From assembly GCA_002083775.1 (NCBI GenBank), contig MTEI01000002.1, forward strand, positions 310,001 to 374,000: a stretch of 64,000 nt of DNA, written 5' to 3'. Both the position numbers and the translations under genes were made by a program. Under the pieces are notes generated by a model, which made no database searches, was not told the origin of the DNA, and worked only from the letters and a program-made list of their open reading frames with translations. Below are positions 16,848 to 26,382 of this stretch, one piece after another; the stretch's first letter is position 1, and each line of letters starts with the position of its first letter. Source of the DNA: Rhodoferax ferrireducens (lineage in GTDB: Bacteria; Pseudomonadota; Gammaproteobacteria; Burkholderiales; Burkholderiaceae_C).

Positions 16848-17785
16848 GCTGGGCGTCCTTTTGGCGCCAGGCTGGACAGCTGCTGGCAGGTCCAGTTGAT
16901 CACCTTGGGGTTCAGGCACATCTCCAGGTGGCCGATGCCATGAAATTCAGTCACCGGTACACCGGGCAGCACCTGCTGGCGCTGCGGAATACAAATGTTG
17001 TCGTTGAGGTTCAGTGCAATGTGCATCAGAGCGCGGCGCTGATCGTCTTCGCTGCGGGCCAGGGCCTGCACCCAGTCGCTTTGAAAGAGCATTTGCCGAC
17101 CGTTCAGGGTGGGCGCACCGTGGGTGATGTTGGTGCCCTGGTGCGGGCTGCCCAACGTGATGACGCGTGCCACACGCTTGAGTTGACCCCCTTTGAGACT
17201 GCGTAGCCAGGCGCGTATGGCCAACCCGCCCATGCTGTGGCCCACCAGTGCCACCTGTTTGGCCCCGGTTTGCGCCATCAAGCGGGTGACAGCGCTTTCC
17301 AGAACCGGCGCGTAATCATCAATCGAGCCAAACACCGGCTCCAGGTCCACGGCGATGACCGGGTGCCCGGCGCTGTGCAGCGCCTGCGTTAGGGTGTCCC
17401 AGACGCGGTGGTTGCACACATAGCCGTGCACCAGCACCACCGGTACCTGGTCACGCCGCGGCGCGCCCCCTGGCGGCAAAAGGACGGTGTTGGGCTGGCG
17501 CGGCCAGGGCTGGCGGAGCATGAAAATGATGACTGCCGAACTGAATTCGCGCCAAATCAGCCCCCACCAGGCCATGCCCAGGCCCGGCGTTCTGGACAAC
17601 AGCATCGAAGTCAGAATCACCAGAAATTGCGTCACCAGTGGCAGCAAGGCAGCCGTCAGCGGCACCCAAAGCAGCGCTATCACCCCAGTACCTTGCTCGG
17701 CAGACAGCATGGCCAGGTATGTCCCCAGCAGGGCGCCCGTCATCAGTTGAAACAGGTAAAGTCCGCGCAGTAGCAGTGCAAGCAT
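16844..17785 (-). CDS. Membrane-anchored alpha/beta hydrolase (lipase/esterase-like)
   Basis: 313 residues from the ATG at 17785. The N-terminal ~95 residues form about three hydrophobic segments, an unusual anchor for this fold. The hydrolase domain follows: VVLVHGYVCNHRVW (oxyanion region), the nucleophile elbow GHSMGG with the catalytic Ser, the LGSPHQGT strand, and a late HGIGHLEM with the likely catalytic His. The pattern is that of triacylglycerol lipase/PGAP1-like esterases. The natural substrate is unknown. It overlaps the following chromate transporter gene by 4 bp, which ties it to that operon, although no functional link is obvious. An alternative longer start exists in frame but adds no conserved residues. 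Confidence 0.85.
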   Translation of the reverse strand: MLALLLRGLYLFQLMTGALLGTYLAMLSAEQGTGVIALLWVPLTAALLPLVTQFLVILTSMLLSRTPGLGMAWWGLIWREFSSAVIIFMLRQPWPRQPNTVLLPPGGAPRRDQVPVVLVHGYVCNHRVWDTLTQALHSAGHPVIAVDLEPVFGSIDDYAPVLESAVTRLMAQTGAKQVALVGHSMGGLAIRAWLRSLKGGQLKRVARVITLGSPHQGTNITHGAPTLNGRQMLFQSDWVQALARSEDDQRRALMHIALNLNDNICIPQRQQVLPGVPVTEFHGIGHLEMCLNPKVINWTCQQLSSLAPKGRPA

Positions 17786-17874
17786 GGTGGGTGACAGAGG
17801 GTCAAAGAACGCTGGGTCGCAATTGTCCGCCAAATGCGCTGGTCTCCTCCCTGCAGCCTCACCAGAACGCCAGC

Positions 17875-18453
17875 ATGCCCCAACTCATCAGCATCCAGAC
17901 GGCCCGCGCCCGGCGCGTCAACATCCACGGCCGCGCCTTGCTCACGGCATTTCACAAACAGGCGGTGACTGGCGCGGTAACGCTTGTACCGCTGGGTCTG
18001 ATGGGCGATGAACAGGCAGACCCGTCAGTACACGGCGGGTTGGCCAAGGCGGTGTATGCCTACCCGTCGGAACACTACCCGTTGTGGCAGGCCGCACGTG
18101 CTGGGGCCGGGCTCGCCGACATCGACCCCACCCTGCCATGGGGCAGCTTGGGCGAGAACCTGAGCTTGTCTGGTCTGCTGGAGCAAGAGGTGTGGGTCGG
18201 TGATGTGCTGCGTTTTCCCAACTGTGCCCTGCGTGTGACCCAGCCGCGGGAGCCGTGTTTCAAGTTCAACGCGGCCATGGGTTTCAATACCGCCGCCAAA
18301 ACCATGGCGCAGCAGGGCCGTTGCGGCTTTTATCTGGCAGTGCAAGAGCCAGGCAGCCTGCAGGCTGGTGAGTGCTTTGAACTGGTTCCCGGGTCCAGAG
18401 GCCTGAGCATTTCTGAGGCTTTCAAGGCCAAGATGCGCAAACATCTGCGTTAG
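17875..18453 (+). CDS. MOSC domain protein (YiiM-like)
   Basis: 192 residues with a single MOSC domain: GLMGDEQADPSVHGGLAKAV (the conserved D...HGG stretch), GENLSLSGLLEQEVWVGDVL and the cysteine motif QPREPCFKF. MOSC domains are found in molybdenum-cofactor sulfurases and in YiiM/YcbX, which reduce N-hydroxylated compounds. The single-domain form with PREPC is of the YiiM type, which binds Moco. The start at 17875 lies downstream of a long unsupported extension that overlaps the lipase promoter region. It is divergent from the lipase gene (90 bp apart) and convergent with the small membrane protein gene. Confidence 0.88.
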   Translation: MPQLISIQTARARRVNIHGRALLTAFHKQAVTGAVTLVPLGLMGDEQADPSVHGGLAKAVYAYPSEHYPLWQAARAGAGLADIDPTLPWGSLGENLSLSGLLEQEVWVGDVLRFPNCALRVTQPREPCFKFNAAMGFNTAAKTMAQQGRCGFYLAVQEPGSLQAGECFELVPGSRGLSISEAFKAKMRKHLR

Positions 18454-18468
18454 CGGGTTGCTGTTATC

Positions 18469-18768
18469 TCACGCTTTGGTTTTGCTGCTGCTCGGTGCGC
18501 CTATGGCCACATGGCGGCGGTAAAAGTCAAACGCGTGCAACAAGCCGGCTGCAGACAGGCACAGCAGCGTGGGCACGGTCAAGGACTGCGGCTGAGCCAG
18601 CCGGAAAGCCAGCATCAAAAAGAAGCCCGGTGCCAGCGCCATGGCCAGGTCTGGCCACTGCAACCCACGGCGTGCGCGGCTGTTCACCAGACCCAGCACG
18701 ATGAATTCAGCCACCGTGACGATCAGGACCAGGTCCAACAGGTGGGGGGAAAAAGCGAGATCAGTCAT
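18469..18768 (-). CDS. Small hypothetical membrane protein
   Basis: 99 residues, start MTDLAFSPHLLDLVL at 18768. Three hydrophobic stretches are visible (LVLIVTVAEFIVLGL, LAMALAPGFFLMLAF, VPTLLCLSAAGLLHAF), followed by a basic, Ser-rich tail (RRHVAIGAPSSSKTKA). I do not recognise the family. A longer frame upstream runs through a palindromic repeat copy and adds no plausible N-terminus. It lies just downstream of the acyltransferase gene in the same direction, with repeat copy F between them. Confidence 0.7.
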   Translation of the reverse strand: MTDLAFSPHLLDLVLIVTVAEFIVLGLVNSRARRGLQWPDLAMALAPGFFLMLAFRLAQPQSLTVPTLLCLSAAGLLHAFDFYRRHVAIGAPSSSKTKA

Positions 18769-18798
18769 AAAGCGGTGCGGTGGTTTACTACAAATAAA

Positions 18799-18834
18799 AT
18801 AGCTATCAGCCCATATGTTATTTGGGCTGGAGCC
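18799..18834 (+). repeat. 36-bp palindromic element, copy F (supplies the plsC-like 3' end)
   Basis: ATAGCTATCAGCCC then TTGGGCTGGAGCC. The minus strand of this copy encodes the last four residues LQPK and the TAA stop (18818-18820) of the acyltransferase gene. Confidence 0.8.
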
Positions 18835-19732
18835 GGTTTTTATCTGCAAGTATCTGCGAGATCAAGGTGTCTTTCTCGGCCCACAGACGATTCACCCACA
18901 ACTGGCAGGTTTCGCGCAGCGCCTGTTCGGGCGTTTGCCCTTCTACCGGCTGGGCGCGTGGCACGGTCAGGGTGCGCACCCGTACCACCACGTTGTTCAC
19001 CTCGCCCATCAGCAGTTGGGTGAAGGTGGGGCGCCCATCGGGGTAGACGATGGTGATGTCCAGCACCGCGCCAAATTTGTCGCCCATGGCGTCAAGCGCC
19101 AGGGTGATGCCACCGGCCTTGGGCTTGAGCAGGTGCCGGTAGGGCGACTGCTGGCGCTGCTGTTTGGCTGGGGTGAAACGGGTGCCTTCCAGGAAGTTCA
19201 TCACGCTGGTGGGGACCAGCGCGTATTTCTCGCAGGCGGCGCGGGTGGTGGCCGCGTCTTTGCCGCGCGCTTCGGGGTGTTGCTTGAGGTAAGCCTCGCT
19301 GTGGCGGCGCATGAAGGGGAATTCGAGCGCCCACCAGGCCAGGCCCATGATGGGCACCCAGATCAGCTCTTTTTTCAGGAAGAATTTCAGCAGCGGAATG
19401 CGCCGGTTCAGCACGTGCTGCAGCACCAGAATATCCACCCAGCTCTGGTGGTTGCACACCACCAGATACCACTGGCGCGGGCTTAAGGGTTGCAAGCCAC
19501 TCACTTCCCAGTCGAGCTTTTGGGTGAGGCGCATCCAGAAGCTGTTGCCGGCAATCCAGGCCTCCGCAATGCGCAGCAGCAGCGGGTCGATCAAGAGCCG
19601 CACCGCCTTGAAGGGCAGCAGCAGCTTGACAATCGACACCGCCAGCAGGATCGGCACCCACAGCAGGATGTTGAGCAGCATGAGCAGGCCGGCCAGGGCG
19701 CCCAGCAGAGGGGGTGGCAAAAAGTGGAGCAT
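18818..19732 (-). CDS. 1-acylglycerol-3-phosphate acyltransferase-like protein (PlsC family)
   Basis: 304 residues; probably transfers an acyl chain to a lysophospholipid at the inner membrane. Two hydrophobic segments at the N-terminus (~10-35) anchor it. The acyltransferase motifs are NHQSWVD (94-100, the catalytic H-x4-D) and FLEGTR (180-185). The 300-residue length and the RRIPLLKFFLKKELIWVP stretch resemble E. coli YihG rather than the shorter PlsC. The C-terminal tail LQPK and stop derive from the palindromic repeat (copy F), so the original 3' end has been replaced. The start MLHFLPP at 19732 was chosen over a long unsupported extension. Confidence 0.88.
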   Translation of the reverse strand: MLHFLPPPLLGALAGLLMLLNILLWVPILLAVSIVKLLLPFKAVRLLIDPLLLRIAEAWIAGNSFWMRLTQKLDWEVSGLQPLSPRQWYLVVCNHQSWVDILVLQHVLNRRIPLLKFFLKKELIWVPIMGLAWWALEFPFMRRHSEAYLKQHPEARGKDAATTRAACEKYALVPTSVMNFLEGTRFTPAKQQRQQSPYRHLLKPKAGGITLALDAMGDKFGAVLDITIVYPDGRPTFTQLLMGEVNNVVVRVRTLTVPRAQPVEGQTPEQALRETCQLWVNRLWAEKDTLISQILADKNRLQPK

Positions 19733-19831
19733 GGTGGCTGAAATTTTGGGGCGCAGGCTCTGCGCCGGTGCGGTATTTTCGGGGATGATCAGCCTGTTTG
19801 TCAGACCGTTTTTTGAGGAGGGTGCCCAGAG

Positions 19832-20041
19832 ATGATGCTTGTGTTGTCCTTGTTGATCGTGTCCACGCTGGTGCTGAGCTTTTTCAGCGTGGACGAGGTG
19901 ACCGCTGGCCTGACCCAGGCGCTGTCCGGCACGGGTGCACTGGTTGGGCTGGGGATCATGCTGGTGCTGGTGGCGCTGCTGCTGGTCTGGAAAAAGCACC
20001 GTGCCGCGTCCCGGGCGCGGCATGGCGGTGCGCCCCGTTGA
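19832..20041 (+). CDS. Small two-TM hypothetical membrane protein
   Basis: 69 residues: two hydrophobic stretches (LVLSLLIVSTLVLSFF and LVGLGIMLVLVALLLVW) joined by a short acidic loop SVDEVTAGLTQ, ending in a basic tail KKHRAASRARHGG. A good ribosome binding site (GAGGAGG) lies ~14 bases before the start. It ends 25 bp before the oxidoreductase gene in the same direction. I do not recognise a family. Composition and RBS suggest a real small membrane protein, perhaps co-transcribed with the dehydrogenase. Confidence 0.6.
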   Translation: MMLVLSLLIVSTLVLSFFSVDEVTAGLTQALSGTGALVGLGIMLVLVALLLVWKKHRAASRARHGGAPR

Positions 20042-20066
20042 ACAACATTTCAAACCAATTTTCACC

Positions 20067-21152
20067 ATGACATCTTCTTCCCCCGTGCAAATGGCCCTGC
20101 TGGGTTATGGCAGTGCCGCCAAGATTTTTCATGCCCGACTGATCGCCGGGGTGCCAGGCCTGCAACTGGCCTGCGTCTGTTCCACGCGGGCCAACGCCGT
20201 GCACGCCGACTGGCCTGCGGTGCGGGTGGTGGCCACGCCGCAAGAGGTGTTGGCGGATGCCAGCATCGATGTGGTGGTGATCGCCACGCCCAACGACAGC
20301 CATTACCCGCTGGCGCTCTCTGCCTTGCAGGCGGGCAAACATGTGGTGGTGGACAAACCCTGCACTGTCACGCTGGCGGACGCCGAACACTTGCTGGCGG
20401 TGGCGGCGCAGCAGGGCCGGGTGATGACGGTGTTTCAGAATCGGCGGCTGGACAGCGACTTTTTGGCGCTGCAGCAGGTGCTGGCCAGTGGCGAACTCGG
20501 GCGCGTGGTGCAGGTGGACTCGCACTTTGACCGCTACCGCCCGGTGGTGCCCAGCCGCTGGCGCGAGGAAGATCTGCCCGGCTCGGGCCTTTGGTTTGAC
20601 CTGGGTTCGCATCTGGTGGACCAGGCGCTGGTACTGTTTGGCTTGCCTGATGCCATCAGTCTGGATTTGGCCTGCCTGCGCGACGGCTCCGAGGTGAACG
20701 ACTGGTTTCATGCCGTGCTGCGCTACGACACAGTGCATGCCGGCCTGCGGGTGATTCTGCATGCCAGCACGCTGGTGGCCGACCTGGGGCCGCGCTGGGC
20801 GGTGCACGGCACCACCGGCAGCTTCACCAAATTTGGTCTCGACACGCAGGAAGACACGCTGAAAACCAGCCAGCGCCCGCAATTGGGCACGCCAAGTGAT
20901 TGGGGCACCGACCCCAGTCCGGGTGAAGTGCTGCATATGGCCACGTTGCCAGGTGTGGCCGCACCGGTGTCGGTACGCCACGAGTCACCCAACCCGCCGG
21001 GCAACTACTTGGCCTATTACGCCAACCTGCGCGATCATCTGGCCGGGCAGGCCGACTTGCTGGTCACGCCCGATCAGGTGCGCGCAGTGATGCGGGTGCT
21101 CACCTTGGGCGAGCAAAGTGCCAGCGAGGGATTGGTGCTGTCAGTACGCTGA
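20067..21152 (+). CDS. Gfo/Idh/MocA family oxidoreductase
   Basis: 361 residues. The N-terminal Rossmann fold has GYGSAAKIFHARLI, and the family signature DKPCTVTLADAEHL follows HVVV, corresponding to the EKP motif that binds NAD(P) and places the catalytic lysine. DLGSHLVDQALVLFG is the usual second-domain motif. Closest in pattern to the YdgJ/YhhX group of E. coli, whose substrates are probably sugars or inositols. Substrate not inferable here because the neighbours are unrelated. The ATG at 20067 follows the small membrane protein by 25 bp; the longer frame overlaps that gene and is not used. Confidence 0.9.
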   Translation: MTSSSPVQMALLGYGSAAKIFHARLIAGVPGLQLACVCSTRANAVHADWPAVRVVATPQEVLADASIDVVVIATPNDSHYPLALSALQAGKHVVVDKPCTVTLADAEHLLAVAAQQGRVMTVFQNRRLDSDFLALQQVLASGELGRVVQVDSHFDRYRPVVPSRWREEDLPGSGLWFDLGSHLVDQALVLFGLPDAISLDLACLRDGSEVNDWFHAVLRYDTVHAGLRVILHASTLVADLGPRWAVHGTTGSFTKFGLDTQEDTLKTSQRPQLGTPSDWGTDPSPGEVLHMATLPGVAAPVSVRHESPNPPGNYLAYYANLRDHLAGQADLLVTPDQVRAVMRVLTLGEQSASEGLVLSVR

Positions 21153-21179
21153 GCCGTGGGGCGCCGGGCGCGCCCCAGG

Positions 21180-22781
21180 TCAGTGCGCCATGCCGGGGGC
21201 GTTCTCCGGTTCAAGTTTGAATTTTTCAACCAGTGCCAGCAGTCGGGTAGCCTGTTCGGTGAGCGAGTAGGCCGCGGCACTGGCCTCTTCGGCCATGGCG
21301 GCATTTTGTTGTGCCACGTCTTCCAGCCCCTGCATGGCTTCACGCGTTTCGGTGATGGCCTGCAACTGGGTGGCCGTGTCGTGGTGGATGACGCCCATCA
21401 TTTGCGAGACCTGGCCGATCGACTCGCTGATTTTGTGCGTCGAATCACCGGCAAAAATCACCTGTTGCGAGCCCTGTTCCACCTTGGACTGCGAGTCCTG
21501 GATCAACGTTCGGATGTCCTTGGCGGCCAGGGCACTTCGGCTGGCGAGCTGGCGCACCTCGGTGGCGACCACGGCAAAACCGCGCCCCTGTTCTCCGGCA
21601 CGGGCCGCCTCCACAGCGGCATTGAGCGCCAGAATATTGGTCTGGAACGACACCCCGTCGATCAGGCCAATGATGTCGGCAATCTGCCGCGAGGCTGCAT
21701 TGACGTCGGCCATGATGGACACCGCGCCGGCCACGACTTGCTCGCCATGGGCGGCATCGTCCCGGGCCGAGTCAGCGAGTTGGTTGGCGTTGCGCGCAGA
21801 TGCTGTGGTCTGTTCGACGGAGGTGACCAAGGTCTGCATCGCTTCGGCGGCGCGCTGCAGTGTGGCGGCCGCATCCTCGGTGCGTGTGCCCAGTTGCGTG
21901 CTGCCCTGCGAAATTTCATTGGCACCTTGCAGGATGGATCGCGAGCTCTGTACGACATCAAAAGCCAGCGCACCCTGCTTGCAGCGCAGTTCTTCCAGCG
22001 CCAGCAGAAGCTGCCCGATCTCATCCCGACGCTGGGTTTGCACCGGCTCGGACAAATCATGGTCTGCCATGCGACGCGCTGCCTTGACCGCTTGTTCTAC
22101 ACCCTGCGTCACGTTGTGGGTGATCCACCAGCCCAGGCTCGACGCAAGCAGGAGGGCGATCACGGCGCCTATCAAAAGGATCCACCGTGTAGAGGCACCC
22201 AGACCGGCCGAACTCTGGGCTGTCAGGCGACTTTGTTCTTCGTCCCAAGCGGTCAGACGCTCGGAACTGGTCGTCCACGCTTCAAGCTGTTGAATCCACT
22301 TGGACAAGTCCGAGGTGAACAACAGGCGGATATTGAAACCGGCGGCGTCCAGGCCGCGATCACCACTTTCCTTGACTGCCATCGCCAGCAATTCCTGCAT
22401 GGCGGCACCACGCTTTTCAACCTCATCGAGTAACGCCAGACCCGCAGGGTCGGCGATCATGGTTCGCGCTTTGGCCTTGCTGTCACTGAAACTCTTAAAA
22501 ACATCGGTCAGCAGCGTGTAGCCTTTGGCGTTGGCGTTGTCCATCGTTGCTGCCATCATGCGCAGCGTGGTGCCGTAACTGGCCACACTTCGCTCAATGC
22601 CCCTGACTGCCTGGCTGCGCTGCGCACCCGTTCCAGCCACCGCATCAAGTGCGCTGCTCATGGTTTGAACGCGCTGCATGGCAATACCGGTCAGAAACAG
22701 CAGGATCAGCAGGATCAATCCAAAGGCCAACATCATGCGGTGTGACAGCCGAAGGGAACCTGACTTGCTCGACATAGACAT
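21180..22781 (-). CDS. Methyl-accepting chemotaxis protein
   Basis: 533 residues. TM1 at ~15-36, a ~160-residue helical periplasmic domain with no recognisable ligand fold, TM2 at ~198-218, a HAMP-like segment with [17 protein letters not shown], and a long cytoplasmic coiled coil. The signalling hairpin tip [20 protein letters not shown] followed by [20 protein letters not shown] is the canonical MCP signature. There is no C-terminal NWETF-type CheR tether. The ATG at 22781 is used, though a TTG one codon earlier and ATGs further in are possible. No chemotaxis genes are adjacent, so it is an orphan receptor. Ligand unknown. Confidence 0.95.
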   Translation of the reverse strand: MSMSSKSGSLRLSHRMMLAFGLILLILLFLTGIAMQRVQTMSSALDAVAGTGAQRSQAVRGIERSVASYGTTLRMMAATMDNANAKGYTLLTDVFKSFSDSKAKARTMIADPAGLALLDEVEKRGAAMQELLAMAVKESGDRGLDAAGFNIRLLFTSDLSKWIQQLEAWTTSSERLTAWDEEQSRLTAQSSAGLGASTRWILLIGAVIALLLASSLGWWITHNVTQGVEQAVKAARRMADHDLSEPVQTQRRDEIGQLLLALEELRCKQGALAFDVVQSSRSILQGANEISQGSTQLGTRTEDAAATLQRAAEAMQTLVTSVEQTTASARNANQLADSARDDAAHGEQVVAGAVSIMADVNAASRQIADIIGLIDGVSFQTNILALNAAVEAARAGEQGRGFAVVATEVRQLASRSALAAKDIRTLIQDSQSKVEQGSQQVIFAGDSTHKISESIGQVSQMMGVIHHDTATQLQAITETREAMQGLEDVAQQNAAMAEEASAAAYSLTEQATRLLALVEKFKLEPENAPGMAH

Positions 22782-22872
22782 CAAAGCCCCTTGAAAAAGC
22801 CGCTTCGCGGCGGAAGTTGTCTACTTTTTTCCCAACTGTACAGCAACCAATTTGGAAGTAAGCCCGGCTGGC

Positions 22873-22910
22873 GCCCTTGCTGTGGGGCGTGTTGATACCA
22901 CCGCAAGGGC
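22873..22910. other. Strong hairpin in the mcp-crcB intergenic region
   Basis: GCCCTTGCTGTGG (22873-22885) pairs with CCACCGCAAGGGC (22898-22910): 12 of 13 pairs match around a 12-base loop. There is no T-run after it. It lies about 100 bp upstream of crcB, but the conserved core of the fluoride riboswitch is not visible. Confidence 0.55.
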
Positions 22911-23012
22911 TGGCCAGTGCGCGCAATCACAATCGCGGATCAACGCTGCGCCGCAGCCAGGCTGCCAGAGTAAGATTTGACCAAATTCGCGGTTTATGGG
23001 GTGACTTTTTTG

Positions 23013-23387
23013 ATGACTTCAATTCTTCCGATCAGCTTGGGCGCTGCGCTTGGCGCGGTGCTGCGCTGGTTGCTCAGCACCCGGCTCAACAGCCTGTTTC
23101 CGTCGCTGCCGCCCGGCACGCTGGTGGCGAATCTGGTGGGCGGGTACCTGATTGGTGTGGCGATTTCGTATTTCGCCCTGCACGTGGAGCTGTCGCCGCA
23201 GTGGCGCTTGCTGGTGATCACCGGGTTTTTGGGTGGGTTGACGACGTTTTCGACGTTTTCGGCCGAGGTGGTGACGCAAATCCAGCAAGGCAACTTGTTT
23301 TGGGCGTTTGCCACCATTGCCGCGCACGTGCTGGGCTCGCTGGCCATGACGTTTCTGGGCATGGCCACGGTGGCTGCGCTGTCCTGA
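23013..23387 (+). CDS. crcB: Fluoride channel CrcB/Fluc
   Basis: 124-residue, four-helix membrane protein of the Fluc family, which forms dual-topology dimers that let fluoride leave the cytoplasm. The signature [17 protein letters not shown] near residues 9-25, [16 protein letters not shown] with the pore Asn, and [15 protein letters not shown] (the phenylalanine-box and Na-site TTFSTFS) are all present. The ATG at 23013 gives the family-length protein; a TTG upstream would add 12 residues. The DUF190 gene follows by ~30 bp, a frequent partner of crcB, so the two are an operon. Confidence 0.95.
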   Translation: MTSILPISLGAALGAVLRWLLSTRLNSLFPSLPPGTLVANLVGGYLIGVAISYFALHVELSPQWRLLVITGFLGGLTTFSTFSAEVVTQIQQGNLFWAFATIAAHVLGSLAMTFLGMATVAALS

Positions 23388-23417
23388 AACTGGGCAAGTT
23401 GAAGCATGGAGGTCCTC

Positions 23418-23741
23418 ATGAACGGTTACCAAGTCACCTTCTTCACCCAGCAAGACCGGCGCAACCACTGCCTGCCGCTGGCGGAGTGGTTGCTCAAGGC
23501 GGCCAAACATCTGGGTATTGCCGGTGGCACGGTGATTGCCGCCGTTGAAGGGCTGGGGCATGACAAACGCCTGCACTCCGCGCACTTTTTTGAACTGGCG
23601 GACCAGCCGGTTGAAATCACTTTTGCTTTGTCTGAGGCAGAAGTCAGCGCGCTGTTTGAACTGCTCAGCCAGGAAAACATCCGCTTGTTTTATACCAAGA
23701 TGCCGGTCGAGTTTGGCGTGGTGGGCACCGCCAGCCAGTGA
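23418..23741 (+). CDS. DUF190 family protein, CrcB partner
   Basis: 107 residues, a small alpha-beta protein of the DUF190 family (PII-like fold). Conserved stretches are VTFFTQQDRRNHCLPLAEWL, LGIAGGTVIAAVEGLGHD and ALSEAEVSALFELL. DUF190 genes commonly sit next to crcB, so a role in fluoride resistance or in regulating the channel is inferred; the function is not established. The start at 23418 is supported by a GGAGG at 23408-23412 five bases upstream. The ATG at 23406 would put that ribosome binding site inside the gene. Confidence 0.88.
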   Translation: MNGYQVTFFTQQDRRNHCLPLAEWLLKAAKHLGIAGGTVIAAVEGLGHDKRLHSAHFFELADQPVEITFALSEAEVSALFELLSQENIRLFYTKMPVEFGVVGTASQ

Positions 23742-23917
23742 GTCACCGGCTGGTGACGAGGTCTTGAACGGCCAGCATCGTGTCCTCCAATGGCTGGCAA
23801 AGCGCCTGCATTGCTGAAGGGTTGAGTTTGCTGCAGCGCAGCACGCTGCCCCTGCTGGCCGTGTTGACAAGCCCAAAACCTTACACTCTGTCGCTTCCCA
23901 CCCCCCCTAAGTTGTGC

Positions 23918-26377
23918 ATGAACGCCCCTGTTGACGTGTCTTTTTTCCCGCGCGCGGCCAAACCGCTAACCAGTTACCGCAAGTTCTGGGCGGCGCGCTT
24001 CGGCACGGCCCCACACCTGCCGATGAGCCGCGCCGAGATGGACAAACTGGGCTGGGACAGCTGCGACATCGTGCTGGTGACCGGCGACGCGTATGTGGAT
24101 CACCCCAGTTTTGGCATGGCGGTGATTGGCCGCATGCTGGAAGCCCAGGGTTTCCGGGTCGGCATCATCGCCCAGCCGGATTGGCAAAGCGCCGAACCTT
24201 TCCGCGTGCTGGGCAAGCCCAACTTGTTCTGGGGTGTGACCGCCGGCAACATGGACAGCATGATCAACCGCTACACGGCCGATCGCAAAATCCGCACCGA
24301 TGACGCCTACACGCCTGGCGACGTGGGTGGCAAGCGGCCGGACCGCGCAGCCATCGTCTACAGCCAGCGCTGCCGCGAGGCGTTCAAGGATGTGCCCATC
24401 ATTCTGGGTGGCATTGAAGGCAGCTTGCGGCGCATTGCCCACTACGATTATTGGAGCGACAAAGTCCGGCGCAGCATCGTGGTGGACGCCAAATGCGACC
24501 TGCTGCTGTACGGCAACGCCGAGCGCGCGCTGGTGGAAGTGGCCCACCGTCTGGCCGCACGCGAACCGATCGACCAAATCACCGACGTGCGCGGCACCGC
24601 CTTTGTGCGCCGGTCGGATGATGCCAGCCGCCTGGGCTGGTTCGAGATCGACTCTACCAGCGTGGACGAGCCTGGCCGCATCGAATCCCACATCAACCCC
24701 TACCAGACCACCTCCGAGCAGGCGGCGGAGCAGGGCAGCAGCTGCGCCAAGGAAGATGCCGCCGCTGCCGGTACGCAGGACGCTGCAATTAATATAGCTA
24801 TCAGCCCATATGATATAAGGGCTGGAGGCCAATTGGGCTTGAAAAATGCTGAGGTTTCAGGATCTGTAGCGATTGCCCAGCCGCTGAGGTTTTACGCCAA
24901 CCCCGCGTTGTCCACCGGCACCGGCAAACTCAAAGTGCCCCCGCGTGACCGCAGCGTGATCCGCCTGCCGAGTTACGAGCAGGTCAAGGCCGACCCGGTG
25001 CTGTACGCCCACGCCAGCCGCGTGCTGCATCTGGAAACCAACCCCGGCAACGCTAGAGCCCTGGTGCAGGCGCACGGCGAAGGTGCCACGGCGCGTGATG
25101 TGTGGATCAACCCGCCGCCTATTCCGCTCACCACCGCCGAGATGGACTACGTGTTTGACCTGCCGTATGCGCGCAGCCCGCACCCGAGTTACGCCGATGA
25201 GAACGGCAGCCATGACCACGCCACCAAAATCCCGGCCTGGGAAATGATCCGTTTTTCGGTCAACATCATGCGCGGCTGTTTTGGCGGCTGCACGTTTTGC
25301 AGCATCACCGAGCATGAAGGTCGCATCATCCAGAGCCGCTCGGAAGACTCGATCATCAAGGAGATCGAAGACATCCGCGACAAGGTCAAAGGCTTCACCG
25401 GCACCATTTCTGACCTGGGCGGCCCCACGGCCAACATGTACCGCCTGGGCTGCAAAAGCCCCGAGATCGAAGCCGCCTGCCGCAAACCCAGCTGCGTCTA
25501 CCCCGGCATCTGCAGCAATCTGGGCACGGATCACCACCCGCTGGTGCAAATCTACCGCCGTGGCCGTGCGCTCAAAGGCATCAAAAAGATCCTGATCGGC
25601 TCCGGCGTGCGTTATGACTTGGCGGTGCAAAGTCCCGAATATGTGAAAGAACTGGTGCAGCACCATGTGGGCGGCTACCTGAAGATTGCGCCGGAGCACA
25701 CTGAATCCGGCCCGCTGTCCAAAATGATGAAGCCCGGCATGGGCTCTTATGACAAGTTCAAGGCGCTGTTTGACAAGTTCAGCGCAGAGGTGGGCAAAAA
25801 GCAGTTTCTCATCCCGTACTTCATCGCCGCCCACCCCGGCACCACCGACGAAGACATGATGAACCTGGCCATTTGGTTGAAGAAAAACGGTTTTCGCGCC
25901 GACCAGGTACAAACCTTCTACCCCAGCCCGATGGCCACTGCCACCGCCATGTACCACACCGGCCGCAACCCGCTGCGCGGTGTGCGCCGTGACGTGCAGG
26001 GCGATGACGAAACCGTGGACGTGGTGCGCGGCGAAAAGCGCCGCCGCCTGCACAAAGCCTTCTTGCGCTATCACGATGCGAGCAACTGGCCCTTATTGCG
26101 TGAGGCCTTGAAGGCGATGGGGCGCGCAGATTTGATTGGCAACGGCAAACACCACCTGATTCCGACCTGGCAGCCGCTGGGCGATGACGGTTACCAGAGC
26201 GCGCGTAAAAAGAACTCGTCCCCGCCCGGCGCCAAAACCGCACCCCGCGACGCGCAACCCGCTGCCAAAGCAGCCCAGCCGGTCAAAGGCCGCCTGCTCA
26301 CCCAGCACACCGGGCTGCCCCCGCGTGACACGGGTAACGGTCGCAAAGCCAGCAAACCCAGTAGTCGCGCGCGCTGA
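23918..26377 (+). CDS. YgiQ family radical SAM protein
   Basis: 819 residues. The family N-terminus ([20 protein letters not shown] then [11 protein letters not shown]) precedes a radical SAM core with the 4Fe-4S cysteines C454-x3-C458-x2-C461 ([10 protein letters not shown]). YgiQ proteins are widely conserved but their reaction is not known. Residues ~291-303 ([14 protein letters not shown]) come from the palindromic repeat copy G. They sit in a variable linker (~270-320) rich in Ala and Gln between the N-terminal and radical SAM parts. The last ~90 residues are a basic, Pro/Ala/Lys-rich tail. The start at 23918 is the family start. It converges with the histidine kinase gene, only 5 bp apart. 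Confidence 0.93.
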   Translation: MNAPVDVSFFPRAAKPLTSYRKFWAARFGTAPHLPMSRAEMDKLGWDSCDIVLVTGDAYVDHPSFGMAVIGRMLEAQGFRVGIIAQPDWQSAEPFRVLGKPNLFWGVTAGNMDSMINRYTADRKIRTDDAYTPGDVGGKRPDRAAIVYSQRCREAFKDVPIILGGIEGSLRRIAHYDYWSDKVRRSIVVDAKCDLLLYGNAERALVEVAHRLAAREPIDQITDVRGTAFVRRSDDASRLGWFEIDSTSVDEPGRIESHINPYQTTSEQAAEQGSSCAKEDAAAAGTQDAAINIAISPYDIRAGGQLGLKNAEVSGSVAIAQPLRFYANPALSTGTGKLKVPPRDRSVIRLPSYEQVKADPVLYAHASRVLHLETNPGNARALVQAHGEGATARDVWINPPPIPLTTAEMDYVFDLPYARSPHPSYADENGSHDHATKIPAWEMIRFSVNIMRGCFGGCTFCSITEHEGRIIQSRSEDSIIKEIEDIRDKVKGFTGTISDLGGPTANMYRLGCKSPEIEAACRKPSCVYPGICSNLGTDHHPLVQIYRRGRALKGIKKILIGSGVRYDLAVQSPEYVKELVQHHVGGYLKIAPEHTESGPLSKMMKPGMGSYDKFKALFDKFSAEVGKKQFLIPYFIAAHPGTTDEDMMNLAIWLKKNGFRADQVQTFYPSPMATATAMYHTGRNPLRGVRRDVQGDDETVDVVRGEKRRRLHKAFLRYHDASNWPLLREALKAMGRADLIGNGKHHLIPTWQPLGDDGYQSARKKNSSPPGAKTAPRDAQPAAKAAQPVKGRLLTQHTGLPPRDTGNGRKASKPSSRAR
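24794..24830 (+). repeat. 37-bp palindromic element, copy G (in-frame in ygiQ)
   Basis: ATAGCTATCAGCCCA then ATAAGGGCTGGAGGCC, followed by AATTGGG. Translated as [12 protein letters not shown], the same phase and length as in cysN and DUF934. Confidence 0.88.
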
Positions 26378-26382
26378 CAGCT

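Noticed and set aside
22782-23012. Fluoride riboswitch upstream of crcB
   Set aside because: I could not find the conserved core or pseudoknot of the crcB motif; only an unrelated hairpin is present.
24857-26074. 405-codon minus-strand frame
   Set aside because: Shadow of ygiQ on the opposite strand; composition (His/Val/Ala/Gly-rich) is that of an antisense frame.
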